30,808 nt of DNA from an uncultured Muribaculaceae bacterium (GTDB lineage Bacteria; Bacteroidota; Bacteroidia; Bacteroidales; Muribaculaceae). The position numbers and the translations under genes are program-made. Below are positions 15,891 through 24,300 of this stretch, piece after piece (the stretch's first letter is position 1; each line of letters starts with the position of its first letter). The notes under the pieces are model-generated. The model was not told the DNA's origin. It ran no database searches and was given only the letters and a program-made list of their open reading frames with translations. Location of the stretch: positions 1 through 30,808 of the forward strand of contig CAJGDJ010000025.1 of assembly GCA_904502025.1 (NCBI GenBank). Reading direction: 5' to 3'.

Positions 15891-16121
15891 ATGAATGTAG
15901 ATATGAATCACAAGAATTAACCTAACGAACGTAAAATTGACGAAGCCGTAAAATGTTTGAAAGCACTATTTATTCCACAAGCTATTAATTCTCTTCAAGT
16001 CGATGAAATTAATCGTAAATTAGATTTATTATGCATTGAAGCAAAAATTGCATCAACAGTCATGGAGCTTGGCAATTTATTCAGAGTTACTTCATGTCAA
16101 ATATTATCGCAAATAAAATAA
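15891..16121 (+). pseudogene. Small ORF broken by an in-frame TAA
   Basis: From ATG 15891 one frame reads nine codons (MNVDMNHKN), then TAA (15918-15920), then 66 open codons to a TAA at 16119-16121. The downstream part is protein-like: NERKIDEAVKCLKAL, then INSLQVDEINRKLDLL, then ASTVMELGNLFRVTSC, with amphipathic helix character. No ATG follows the stop until late in the frame, so a full-length product needs readthrough, a TTG start or an unbroken ancestor. I recognise no family. It could also be a chance open frame in an AT-rich spacer. Confidence 0.4.
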
Positions 16122-16161
16122 CAACCGAAATTTTATCCTGTGAATAGTCCTTCATTGTAAC

Positions 16162-16196
16162 AAAAAAAGAGAACCGCGTTTGCGATTCTCTTTTTT
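16162..16196 (-). terminator. Terminator of tRNA-Pro
   Basis: The stem AGAGAA-C-CGC/GCG-A-TTCTCT with loop GTTT, flanked by A7 and T6, begins two bases after the tRNA 3' end. The flanking A and T runs let it work in both directions, so it could also end transcription through the broken ORF. Confidence 0.85.
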
Positions 16197-16197
16197 G

Positions 16198-16272
16198 TCG
16201 GGGTACCAGGATTCGAACCTGGGACCCCCTGCTCCCAAAGCAGGTGCGCTAACCGGACTGCGCTACACCCCG
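16198..16272 (-). tRNA. tRNA-Pro (anticodon TGG)
   Basis: The minus strand folds into a full cloverleaf of 75 bases: acceptor CGGGGTG with TACCCCG and discriminator A, a D arm around GCGCAGTCCGGTTAGCGC, the anticodon stem CCTGC/GCAGG with loop TTTGGGA (anticodon TGG), and a T arm with GGTTCGAATCC. CCA is not encoded. TGG reads CCA and, with wobble, other proline codons. Confidence 0.97.
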
Positions 16273-16302
16273 ATGCTTTCGCCTTATTGGCTTTTGCGAG
16301 TG

Positions 16303-16333
16303 CAAAGATAGAAACTTTTTTTTATCTGTGCAA
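16303..16333 (-). promoter_or_regulatory. Promoter of tRNA-Pro
   Basis: On the minus strand TTG (16333-16331), 20 bases, then TATCTTTG (16310-16303). It lies about 31 bases upstream of the mature tRNA 5' end and matches the Bacteroidetes consensus. Confidence 0.75.
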
Positions 16334-16437
16334 GAGTTTTTGAAAAAATATTGCAATTTTCTAATAAAAATATTCCCAAGGAACTATTATTATGACTTTA
16401 GCACCTAATTTTCCGAAGTCTTTATATCCAATTATAA

Positions 16438-17178
16438 TTACTTAGCTTTTAACACGTCGTTAATTACAAGTTCGGCAAGTTTTAGTCCAAAAATAGCCGT
16501 AGTGTGACATAGTGTACCATTGATTGCCACCTTTCCGTAGGTCATTGCTCCGTCATTGTCAATGGTTACACCTCGATTGGAGAATACCTCATCGCTATAC
16601 ACACACTGAAATTTACGCGAGGGTAAAGTTTTATTTTTCTTAAATCGTCGTCGCAACGATGCCGCCAACGGACACCCTTGAACTTTCCAAAACTCAGCCG
16701 TAGAAATTCGCGACGTGTCGGTTTTCAAAGCCGCCCCCATCGACGCAAACAACTTTGCCGTGGAATTACAAGCGTTCAATATCAGCAATGCTTTATCTGA
16801 AAGCGAATCGATAGCATCAATCACATAATCGTAGTCATTAAGATTAAATTCATTGGCAGTAGATTCGTCATATCGCCTTTCAAGAGCCGTAACGCGAGCA
16901 CGGGGATTAATATCGAGTAACCGACGTTTCATTACATCAACTTTTACACCATCGACAGCCGATGTAGTTGCCAATAATTGTCGGTTGATATTAGTAACAC
17001 ACACCCTATCGGCGTCAACCAATGTAATATCTGAGATTCCCGAACGCACCAACGACTCAGCACACCAGCTTCCAACTCCTCCAATCCCAAACACAATTAC
17101 TCGTTTTGCCATCACTCGACTCAGCACATCATCGCCGAGCAACAATCTTAACCTATTAAACCTTGGATCTGAAATCAT
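16438..17178 (-). CDS. tcdA: tRNA threonylcarbamoyladenosine dehydratase (ThiF/E1-like)
   Basis: The protein has 246 residues, in the TcdA/CsdL branch of the E1-like superfamily. TcdA uses ATP to cyclise the t6A modification at position 37 of ANN-decoding tRNAs. The nucleotide-binding motif GIGGVGSW (31-38) is followed by the acidic ribose-binding end LVDAD (53-57) and the family motif NINRQL (63-68). VIDAIDSLSDKALLI and SMGAALKTD come later, and ADPLA-like PLAASLRRR sits near 170. The short length and lack of a rhodanese domain argue against MoeB. It starts 10 bases after the znuC stop, so it is likely transcribed with znuA-znuC, though the functions appear unrelated. Confidence 0.9.
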   Translation of the reverse strand: MISDPRFNRLRLLLGDDVLSRVMAKRVIVFGIGGVGSWCAESLVRSGISDITLVDADRVCVTNINRQLLATTSAVDGVKVDVMKRRLLDINPRARVTALERRYDESTANEFNLNDYDYVIDAIDSLSDKALLILNACNSTAKLFASMGAALKTDTSRISTAEFWKVQGCPLAASLRRRFKKNKTLPSRKFQCVYSDEVFSNRGVTIDNDGAMTYGKVAINGTLCHTTAIFGLKLAELVINDVLKAK

Positions 17179-17188
17179 TTTTCAATAT

Positions 17189-17857
17189 CTAATTACATTC
17201 GGTAGTCACGTAATGATGCTCAGCACTACATTCATGAAGCGTGCGATCGATGATTATATGTCGATTAGCCATTGTGGCTATGCGAGTCATTTCGTGCGAC
17301 ACAAGAATTATTGTTGCACGCTGCGACAATTGTGCTACGATTTCATACAATCTACCTTCAAATGCCTTATCGACATAGCTCAATGGTTCATCAAGAACAA
17401 GCACACGAGGATTCGACACCATGGCACGACCAAGCAAAGTGCGTTGCAACTGCCCCCCCGACAGCTCCCCTATTAAGCGTTTAGACTGCTGTTCAAGTCC
17501 CATTAGAGCTATAGTTTGAGCCACTCTTTCGCTTCGTTCTTGCTTCGACAAACCTTTTTGCGACATAAGTCCAAGAGCAACTACCTCCTCTACTGTTATT
17601 GGAAAACGGCTATCAATTTGATTTTTTTGAGGCAAATAACCAATCTCTAAATTATCTACCTCCTGACCACCACTTCGATAAATCACTTTGCCACTTGTAG
17701 GCTTGATTAAACGCAAAATCAAACGCAACAATGTGGTTTTACCGCCACCATTCGGCCCGGTAATAGCCACAAAATCCCCCTCGTTGATTGAAATATTCAC
17801 ATTCTGCAACGCCACATGGTTATCCCATTGCATCGCCACAGAGTCAAGCTCAATCAT
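17189..17857 (-). CDS. znuC: Metal ABC transporter ATP-binding protein (ZnuC/MntB type)
   Basis: The protein has 222 residues, starting at ATG 17857, one base after the stop of the binding-protein gene. A longer in-frame start at 17911 would overlap that gene by 53 bases and add residues unlike the family N-terminus MIELDSV, so I reject it. All ATPase motifs are present: Walker A GPNGGGKTT (34-42), Q-loop LPQKNQ (Q77), signature LSGGQ (132-136), Walker B VLVLDEP (152-158) and the switch His in SHE (H188). It would power import of zinc or manganese across the inner membrane. No permease gene lies beside it; tcdA follows directly. Zinc specificity rests on the His-rich partner. Confidence 0.88.
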   Translation of the reverse strand: MIELDSVAMQWDNHVALQNVNISINEGDFVAITGPNGGGKTTLLRLILRLIKPTSGKVIYRSGGQEVDNLEIGYLPQKNQIDSRFPITVEEVVALGLMSQKGLSKQERSERVAQTIALMGLEQQSKRLIGELSGGQLQRTLLGRAMVSNPRVLVLDEPLSYVDKAFEGRLYEIVAQLSQRATIILVSHEMTRIATMANRHIIIDRTLHECSAEHHYVTTECN

Positions 17858-17858
17858 T

Positions 17859-18770
17859 TTATTTTGAGGCAATCGCATCGACGATGCGTCTAATTTCGGC
17901 TTCCCATTCATAGCTCAACGGATTTATAGTTATCATTTCGGCTCCCACTTGACTGTTAAGCACCGATGCCTGTTGCGAATCAAACTCCTTTTGAAAGAAA
18001 AACACCCGTGCATTATGATTACGAGCATCATCAATCTGCTCTTGAAGTTGCTTTGCCGACAATTCTTTCCCTATTTGTCCTATAGTGATTTGTTCTAACC
18101 CATAATCGCGAGCAAAATAACTCAACGAAGGGTGCCATACAAGAAAGGCTTCTCCTTTGTGCGACGCCAACTTTTTCGTGGCATAATCATCAAGAGAATC
18201 GAGCGAAACCATCAATCTACCATAGTTATCATTATAATAGTCAGCATTTGCCGAATCTACTTTAAGCACAACATCAAGCATATTGCGTGCTATTTTCTTT
18301 GCATTTTTCACTGAAGTCCAAGTATGAGGGTCGGCTGATGAATGATGACACTCTTCAACACAGTCCTCGCCATGCTCATGACTGTGGTTATGCTGCTCGC
18401 AACAATCGTGCGTTCCCATTATATAATCTATTTCATGCGAAGAGTCATACACCGGAAGTGTTTTGTTATTTTGAGAAAGTCTATCAACCAACACCTTCTC
18501 AAATCCCACATTACCCATTTTAACATAAGCCACACTACGCTGAAGCGTCATGAGGTCATTCATTGCAGGCTCATAATTTTCAGGGTTTGCTCCATTTTTT
18601 AATAAACACTCCACATTTATCTTATCACCTACTATCTTATCAAGAAAATATTTTTGTGGTTCAAGACTTACCGTTATTGTTAGTTTGTCGGCTGTAGATT
18701 CCGACTTATTGCCACACCCCGATATTATAAATGATGCAACAACTACAAGGATATACAAAAACTTCTTCAT
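17859..18770 (-). CDS. znuA: Metal-binding ABC transporter lipoprotein (ZnuA-like)
   Basis: The protein has 303 residues. The signal peptide ends ISGC with lipid Cys19, which predicts a membrane-anchored cluster 9 (A-I) binding protein. A His/Cys/acid-rich loop (about 121-149, with HNHSHEHGED and EECHHSSADPH) is typical of zinc-binding ZnuA. Two canonical ligands are present, His149 (ADPHTW) and His213 (LVWHPSLSYF). The other two canonical positions appear altered: Glu64 where GADPHxYEP has His, and Asn283 in INPLS where LDPLG has Asp. The gene has its own promoter just upstream and heads znuA-znuC-tcdA. Zinc import is the likely role, but manganese or iron are possible given the altered site. 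Confidence 0.85.
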   Translation of the reverse strand: MKKFLYILVVVASFIISGCGNKSESTADKLTITVSLEPQKYFLDKIVGDKINVECLLKNGANPENYEPAMNDLMTLQRSVAYVKMGNVGFEKVLVDRLSQNNKTLPVYDSSHEIDYIMGTHDCCEQHNHSHEHGEDCVEECHHSSADPHTWTSVKNAKKIARNMLDVVLKVDSANADYYNDNYGRLMVSLDSLDDYATKKLASHKGEAFLVWHPSLSYFARDYGLEQITIGQIGKELSAKQLQEQIDDARNHNARVFFFQKEFDSQQASVLNSQVGAEMITINPLSYEWEAEIRRIVDAIASK

Positions 18771-18792
18771 TTGTTATCTTAATTTACAACTG

Positions 18793-18822
18793 CAAAAGTA
18801 CCACAATTTTAACAAAAATCAA
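18793..18822 (-). promoter_or_regulatory. Promoter of znuA-znuC-tcdA
   Basis: On the minus strand TTG (18822-18820), 19 bases, then TACTTTTG (18800-18793), a good match to the Bacteroidetes consensus, 23 bases before the ATG. I see no clear inverted repeat that would be a Zur operator. Confidence 0.7.
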
Positions 18823-18852
18823 TCTTATTTTGCTCACAATCATCGCAAATAA

Positions 18853-19398
18853 TCAACAATTCACTCCATAGACCACTTTGTGAAGTTGTCGAGACATGTA
18901 TTCTAAATCCACATCAACAGAAGCCCTTGCTGTCATCAACATCAACCGCACAGGGGGCAATCCCTTTCCGTATGATGGTTGGATATACTCAAAGTCGGCA
19001 TGTGCAACAAAACCATTTCGTGAATAAAATTGAATACGACGTCGAGCCATTTCGCCACTCTTGGGAAGCTCCACTTCAAGAACAACGGGCATCGTCCGAC
19101 TTTCAACAAACCTCGAAATAGCACCCGCTCCTATTCCATACCCTCGGCATATCGGCTCTACCGCAAAATGCTCCACATAGCAAAAGTCGGCAAATTGCCA
19201 CCACGAAATAAACCCAACAAACTCGTCGCCACACAATATTACATCAATATTATATGGAGAGTCATCAATTGTCAACAATCGCTCTATATCATTCCACACC
19301 CTTCGCTCTTCGGGCGGAAATGAATTAAAATACCATTCTTTCACCTCTGTTATTGCTTGTTGGCAAAATCGCACATTTTTGAGTCTAATTTCTTTCAT
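18853..19398 (-). CDS. GNAT family N-acetyltransferase
   Basis: The protein has 181 residues in a single GNAT domain. The cofactor-binding segment FAVEPICRGYGIGAGAI (about 88-104) fits the V-x-x-x-x-R-x-x-G-x-G/A rule, and the C-terminal RRRIQFYSRNGFVAH segment is the usual helix and strand after it. The N-terminal EVKEWYFNSFPPEERR resembles a group of small GNATs found in Bacteroidetes and Firmicutes. It likely transfers acetyl from acetyl-CoA to an amine; the substrate is unknown. The gene is single and divergent from the Lrp-type regulator across 114 bases. No terminator is visible between it and the znuA promoter, so read-through into znuA is possible. Confidence 0.85.
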   Translation of the reverse strand: MKEIRLKNVRFCQQAITEVKEWYFNSFPPEERRVWNDIERLLTIDDSPYNIDVILCGDEFVGFISWWQFADFCYVEHFAVEPICRGYGIGAGAISRFVESRTMPVVLEVELPKSGEMARRRIQFYSRNGFVAHADFEYIQPSYGKGLPPVRLMLMTARASVDVDLEYMSRQLHKVVYGVNC

Positions 19399-19415
19399 TT
19401 ATCTAATTTTACTTG

Positions 19416-19423
19416 CAAAAATA
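19416..19423 (-). promoter_or_regulatory. -7 box of the GNAT gene
   Basis: Reads TATTTTTG on the minus strand, 18 bases before the ATG. TTTG at 19449-19446 lies 22 bases upstream and may be its -33 element. Confidence 0.5.
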
Positions 19424-19478
19424 ACACATTTCAAAAAAAATACTTCAAAAACGACACTTATAAATTGAAACTATTTCA

Positions 19479-19486
19479 TAACTTTG
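19479..19486 (+). promoter_or_regulatory. -7 box of the Lrp/AsnC regulator gene
   Basis: Reads TAACTTTG, a perfect -7 box 26 bases before the ATG. No TTTG lies at the standard distance. Confidence 0.55.
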
Positions 19487-19512
19487 CTACATAAAATTAA
19501 AAAACAACAACT

Positions 19513-19980
19513 ATGACACAGGTTCAATTAGACTCGCTTGATATTAAAATTCTGCAAATGCTTGCCGTAAACGCTCGCAAACCATATCTCGAAATCGCTC
19601 GTGCATGCGATGTATCGGGAGCAGCGATTCATCAACGCATTCAAAAACTCGCATCAATGGGTGTCATCAATGGTTCTGAAACACTCATCGACCCATCAAC
19701 GGTAGGTTACGACACATGTGCTTACATAGGATTCTTCTTAAAAGACCCATCTCAATTCAAGCATGTGGTTGAAGAACTTAAAAAGATTCCCGAAGTAGTA
19801 GAATGTCATTTTACTACAGGGCAATACGACATGTTTATCAAGCTCTATGCTCGCAACAACGACCATTTGCTCCACATCATTCACGAAAAGTTACAACATT
19901 TGGGTCTTTCGCGAACCGAATCACTCATTTCGTTTAAGGAAGTATTCAAACGTCAAATCCCCATTGACAAAGTCGATTAA
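19513..19980 (+). CDS. Lrp/AsnC family transcriptional regulator
   Basis: The protein has 155 residues. An N-terminal helix-turn-helix (about 5-60: DIKILQMLAVNARKPYLEIA, then VSGAAIHQRIQKLASMGVI) is joined to a C-terminal RAM/AsnC ligand-binding domain (about 70-145, with YIGFFLKD, VVECHFTTGQYDMFIKLYA, GLSRTESLISF). Such proteins form dimers and octamers that bind DNA and sense amino acids. The adjacent trpS has its own promoter, so co-regulation is not shown. Divergence from the GNAT gene over a short shared region makes self-regulation or control of that gene plausible. The effector cannot be read from sequence. Confidence 0.93.
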   Translation: MTQVQLDSLDIKILQMLAVNARKPYLEIARACDVSGAAIHQRIQKLASMGVINGSETLIDPSTVGYDTCAYIGFFLKDPSQFKHVVEELKKIPEVVECHFTTGQYDMFIKLYARNNDHLLHIIHEKLQHLGLSRTESLISFKEVFKRQIPIDKVD

Positions 19981-19995
19981 TTCAACAAAAATCAT

Positions 19996-20003
19996 TACCT
20001 TTG
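19996..20003 (+). promoter_or_regulatory. -7 box of trpS
   Basis: Reads TACCTTTG, matching TAnnTTTG, 42 bases before the trpS start and 15 bases after the regulator stop codon. No good -33 match. Confidence 0.55.
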
Positions 20004-20045
20004 CAATCAATAAATAAAAAACATATATACACATTATAATATATT

Positions 20046-21104
20046 ATGAAAGAAATCGTATTGAGCGGGATTCGTGCCACAGGTAATCTCCACTTAGGTA
20101 ACTACTATGGAGCTCTAAGCAAATTTGTCAAGATGCAAGAGGACTATGATTCTCTTTTCTTCATTGCCGACCTTCACGCATTGACCACTCACCCCGACCC
20201 AAAGACTCTTCATACAAATGTAAAAAATATCATCGCTGAATACCTTGCTGCAGGTGTTGACCCCGACAAGGCTACAATCTTCGTTCAAAGCGATGTCCCT
20301 GAAATTTCAGAGCTATACCTCTTGCTCAATATGCACGTAGGTATAGGTGAATTGATGCGTACTGCGTCGTTTAAGGACAAGGCTCGCAAGGCTCTCGGTA
20401 TCAAGTCAGACAAAGAAGAAGGAGAAATCGAAAAGGAAATCATAGGCAACGAATCAAACAAACGTGTAAATGCAGGTTTATTGACCTACCCCACCCTCAT
20501 GGCTGTTGACATCTTAATTCAAAAAGCCAACAAGGTGCCCGTAGGTAAGGATCAAGAACAACACTTAGAATTAACTCGCCGTTTTGCTCGCCGTTTCAAC
20601 TCATTCTATGGTGTTGACCTTTTCCCCGAACCCGAAAATTTCAACTTCGGAGGCAATGCAGTTAAAGTTCCCGGTCTTGATGGCTCGGGCAAAATGGGCA
20701 AAAGCGAGGGCAACTGCATCTATCTTATCGATGAAGAAAAAGTGCTTCGTAAAAAAGTAATGCGTGCAGTTACCGATGAGGGCCCAAAAGAGCCAAACTC
20801 TCCAGTTTCACAACCTGTAGAAAATCTATTCACCCTCATGGAACTCACTTCAGCACCCGAAATAATCCAACAATATCGCGATGCATATGCCGATTGTTCT
20901 ATTCGCTATGGCGACTTAAAAAAACAACTCGCCGAAGACATCATAAAAGTAACGCTCCCCATTCGCGAACGCATCCTCGATATTCAAAACGATGATACCC
21001 TATTGGCTCGCGTAATTAAGCAAGGCGCCGATCGTGCTCGTGAACGCGCAACAAAAACATTGAGCGAAGTGCGCGAAATTATGGGTATCAAAAAATTCTA
21101 TTAA
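20046..21104 (+). CDS. trpS: Tryptophanyl-tRNA synthetase
   Basis: This 352-residue class I synthetase charges tRNA-Trp. The HIGH-type motif appears as NLHLGNYYG (14-22) and the KMSKS motif as KMGKS (216-220, in GSGKMGKSEGN). The TrpRS-specific segments DLHALTTH (42-49) and PVGKDQEQHLELTR (165-178) are present. It is a little longer than the usual 330-340 residues, with a charged insertion at about 112-138 (KALGIKSDKEEGEIEKE), a form I have seen in Bacteroidetes. There is no T-box or leader peptide upstream. It is a single gene followed by a strong terminator. Confidence 0.97.
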   Translation: MKEIVLSGIRATGNLHLGNYYGALSKFVKMQEDYDSLFFIADLHALTTHPDPKTLHTNVKNIIAEYLAAGVDPDKATIFVQSDVPEISELYLLLNMHVGIGELMRTASFKDKARKALGIKSDKEEGEIEKEIIGNESNKRVNAGLLTYPTLMAVDILIQKANKVPVGKDQEQHLELTRRFARRFNSFYGVDLFPEPENFNFGGNAVKVPGLDGSGKMGKSEGNCIYLIDEEKVLRKKVMRAVTDEGPKEPNSPVSQPVENLFTLMELTSAPEIIQQYRDAYADCSIRYGDLKKQLAEDIIKVTLPIRERILDIQNDDTLLARVIKQGADRARERATKTLSEVREIMGIKKFY

Positions 21105-21127
21105 TAGAAAATATCTCATAAAATCTC

Positions 21128-21163
21128 AAAAGCGGTGTGTCAAGAAGATGACACACCGCTTTT
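21128..21163 (+). terminator. Terminator of trpS
   Basis: A 14-bp stem AAAAGCGGTGTGTC/GACACACCGCTTTT (21128-21141 with 21150-21163), 8-base loop, followed by TT. It lies 23 bases after the stop. Confidence 0.93.
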
Positions 21164-21273
21164 TTCAGCCACAAAGATGCATTTTTTTTACAAAAAAGAC
21201 ACATTTTCAATGTTTTCACACTTTTAACACTAAAAAAAACATCAAATAATCTCAAAAATATAAATATTTTCTC

Positions 21274-21281
21274 TAACTTTG
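21274..21281 (+). promoter_or_regulatory. -7 box of the C39-like peptidase gene
   Basis: Reads TAACTTTG. A start near 21288 gives a leader of about 70 bases that contains a 7-bp hairpin ATATGTA/TACATAT (21299-21305 with 21313-21319). The -33 region is AT-rich without TTTG. Confidence 0.55.
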
Positions 21282-21360
21282 TCTCGATTATACCTTAAAT
21301 ATGTAACTACCATACATATAGCCAAAGAACAAGAATTTTTTTAAATCTAATAATTAACTT

Positions 21361-24300
21361 ATGAACATCTTTACTAAATTTTCAACAATTAAGAAAGCTG
21401 TAGTTGCAGCAGTCTTAATGACTTCGTTTGGAGCTTCGGCTGCAATCGACATGTACGAAGTAGGTGATATGGGGTTTATCCGCACACCAATGGAATCGGC
21501 TAATGGTATCATTGTTACCAACAACCGTTATTCTGAAATTTACACTCTCAAAAACAACACATTGACTTCTATTTTGAGAGCTAACAACTGTGGTCTCTAC
21601 ACCAACTTGAGCAAAGATGGCAAATATCTTGGGTTCAAGAGCTTCGACGCTCACGACTACCAAGCTCCTGCTGTTCTTGACGTAACAACTGGTGCAGTTA
21701 CTGTTCTTGAAGACTATGTATGGGAATGTGGTCAAGTATCATTTGCTAACGATGGTACAATGGCTTACACTATGGGCAACAGCCTTATCATTCGCAAAGG
21801 CAACACCCGTAAAGCATTCGACCTCGGTTTCTACACTAACATCGCTAACATTTCTCCTGACGGTACTCAAGTAGTTTATAGCAACATCGAAGGTCAATCT
21901 TTTATCATCAACGTAGCTACTGGTGCTAAAAAAACTCTTCCTATAATCGATGGTTACCGTGCAACATGGTCACCTGACGGTTCTAAAATGGCTATCCAAA
22001 CTGCAAATGGCGGTGTATTTGTTCGCGAAAACGCTTCAGAACGCGTATTTGACCTCGGCAAAGCAGAATCAGTTAATTGGGCTAACAACTCATCTGAATT
22101 GATTATCACTCGCCAAGAACGCGTAAACGAATTCGAAATCAAAAACAGTTCTATCAAACGTATCAACTTTGATGGTTCTAACGAAATCACTCTCGTTAAC
22201 GCTTCTGACAACCTCCCTGTTGACGCTATCCTCACATCTGACAACCAACTTTTGATTCCTTACAAAACAGGTGCAAAACGCGGTCTTGCAGTTAAAGATC
22301 TTCGTGCAGGTATCACTCCAATGGCAGCGTCTATTTCTGACAAATCAATGATTAAATTTGATAATGAAGAAGTTTTCGGTGGACGTATTTCTGACCCTAA
22401 CGATAATCCTAATATCAAACCTAGCCCAATACCTGCTGAAGGTACAATTGGCGAACTTGATATCCCTTATTTGAGCCAAGTTTATGACTCTCCAGCGGTT
22501 AATGGCTGTACAAAACACGGCTATGTAACATGTGCTCCTACATCGGCTTGTATGCACCTTGGTTACTATGGTCTTCTCCCACAAAAAACAACAACTCGTC
22601 GTTCGGGTGGTTCAATGGGTACATGTACACAAAAATATGCTCACGCAATTAGTGCAGTGTTTACTAACCTTGCAGGAAGTAAAACATTCAATGAATTAGC
22701 TTATGGTAATGGCTGTTCAAACGTTCCTGGTGGTTATGGTTACATGTGGAATGGTTCTAACTCTCCTGGTGGTGGCCGTATGGGTACATTCTACACCCTC
22801 AATGGTGCGACTTCAGCAACTTACTGCTGGTCAGCTTCAACTTCTTGGAGCCAATTCTGCTCTGAAGCAGCGTCAGGCCGTCCTTATCCATTGTGTATCG
22901 CCCTTGACTCAGGTGGTCACTTGATTCTCGGTTTCCGTACAAACCAATACTATCGTGGTTCAGAAGGTGGTTTCGTAAGCCGTACAGGTTGCTTCGTATG
23001 TCATGACCCTTATGGTGACTGTAATGACAGCTATTGGGCTGACGATGATGGTCAACACTCTTCATATGACTGGTTAGGTTACAACTCAGGTCGTGCCAAC
23101 ATCGGTATTTGGTACTGGTCAATCAAAGTAGGCATCCCTGCAAGTGCAAATCCTGGTACATCAGTTGAAGCAGGTGTAAAATGTGACCCTGCAAGCATCG
23201 AACTCGCTGGCGAAGTAGGTTCTACTGCTAATATATATAAAGATGTGAAAGTAACAGGTACTGCTCTTACAACAGATATCTCTGTAAACAGTGCAACTTC
23301 AGCTATCACAGTTGAAAAACTTTCAGGTTGGAACGATCGCACAGGTGGTACAATCCGTCTTAAACTCAACACTAACTTCTCTAAAGGTGCTGGTACACAT
23401 GAAAGCTATGTAGCTGTTCAATCTACTTCAACTTACCGTGTGCAAATCGCTACTAAAGTAACTCTTACTGACCCTGCCGGTGCAACAAAAACTCCAACAA
23501 TCGGTGTTTCTCCTGCAAGCGTTTCAATGAGTGCTAAAGTTGGTGAATCAGCTACTACTTCTATCGCAGTAACTGGTACTGACCTTTCAGCTAACATCGC
23601 TGCTGCTCTTGCTGGTGACGCTGCATTCTCTATTGACAACACATCACTTGGCACTTCAGGTGGCACTATCAAAGTTACTTACAAACCTACTGCAGGTGGC
23701 TCACACAATGCAACTCTCACATTGTCATCAACTGGCGCTACTTCTAAAACAGTAACTATCAGTGGTACTGCAACTGCAGCTTCAGCTCCATCTACTCCTA
23801 CCTACACTAAAGGTCTTACAAAAATTTGGCAAAACACTTCAAGTGTTCCAGGTACAGCAGCAGGTGGCGATGTTCGTTTCGCAGCTGTTTCAGGTGGCAA
23901 ACTTCTTGTAAACGACAAAGCTAACAACAAGATTATGGAAGTTACTGCTTCAGGTTCTTCTAACCACTATGATCCTGCTTCAGTTCTTTCTGAATACTAT
24001 GGCCAAGTTATCTCAACTGCTATCGGTTGTGACGATGCAGGCAACATCCTCGTATCAACTGGTTTCTCTGGCGTAGCTTCAGGACAAAACTTCGCAGTTA
24101 TCTCTGCCGACCTCAAATCAACTTACAAAATTGACTTGAGCGCTATCGAAGGTTACACTCCAGCTCGATTCGACCAATTGGGCCGTATCCGTGGTAACAT
24201 GCTTTCAAGCGAAGGTGGTTATGCATTCATCGTTCCTAACGGCGGTACTAAAGTGCTTGTTGTTAAGATTAAGAATGGTGCTGTTGACACTGAATATACT

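Larger units (their letters stand above)
15553..16197. other. 645-base stretch without an intact gene
   Basis: It holds the promoter of the pRiA4b-like gene (15630-15662), an AT-rich spacer, an interrupted small ORF (15891-16121) and the terminator of tRNA-Pro (16162-16196). I see nothing else that I can support. Confidence 0.7.

Noticed and set aside
17858..17911. Longer znuC start at 17911 (240 residues)
   Set aside because: It would overlap znuA by 53 bases and add an N-terminus unlike the ABC family. The ATG at 17857 is one base after the znuA stop.
19981..20045. T-box or tryptophan leader before trpS
   Set aside because: The gap is only 65 bases, with a -7 box and no antiterminator structure or Trp-rich leader peptide.
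22477..23010. Streptopain (C10) peptidase for the core of the 1199-residue protein
   Set aside because: The cysteine context CAPTSACM and the order Gln, Cys, His, Asp-Pro-Tyr-Gly fit C39-like peptidases rather than C10.
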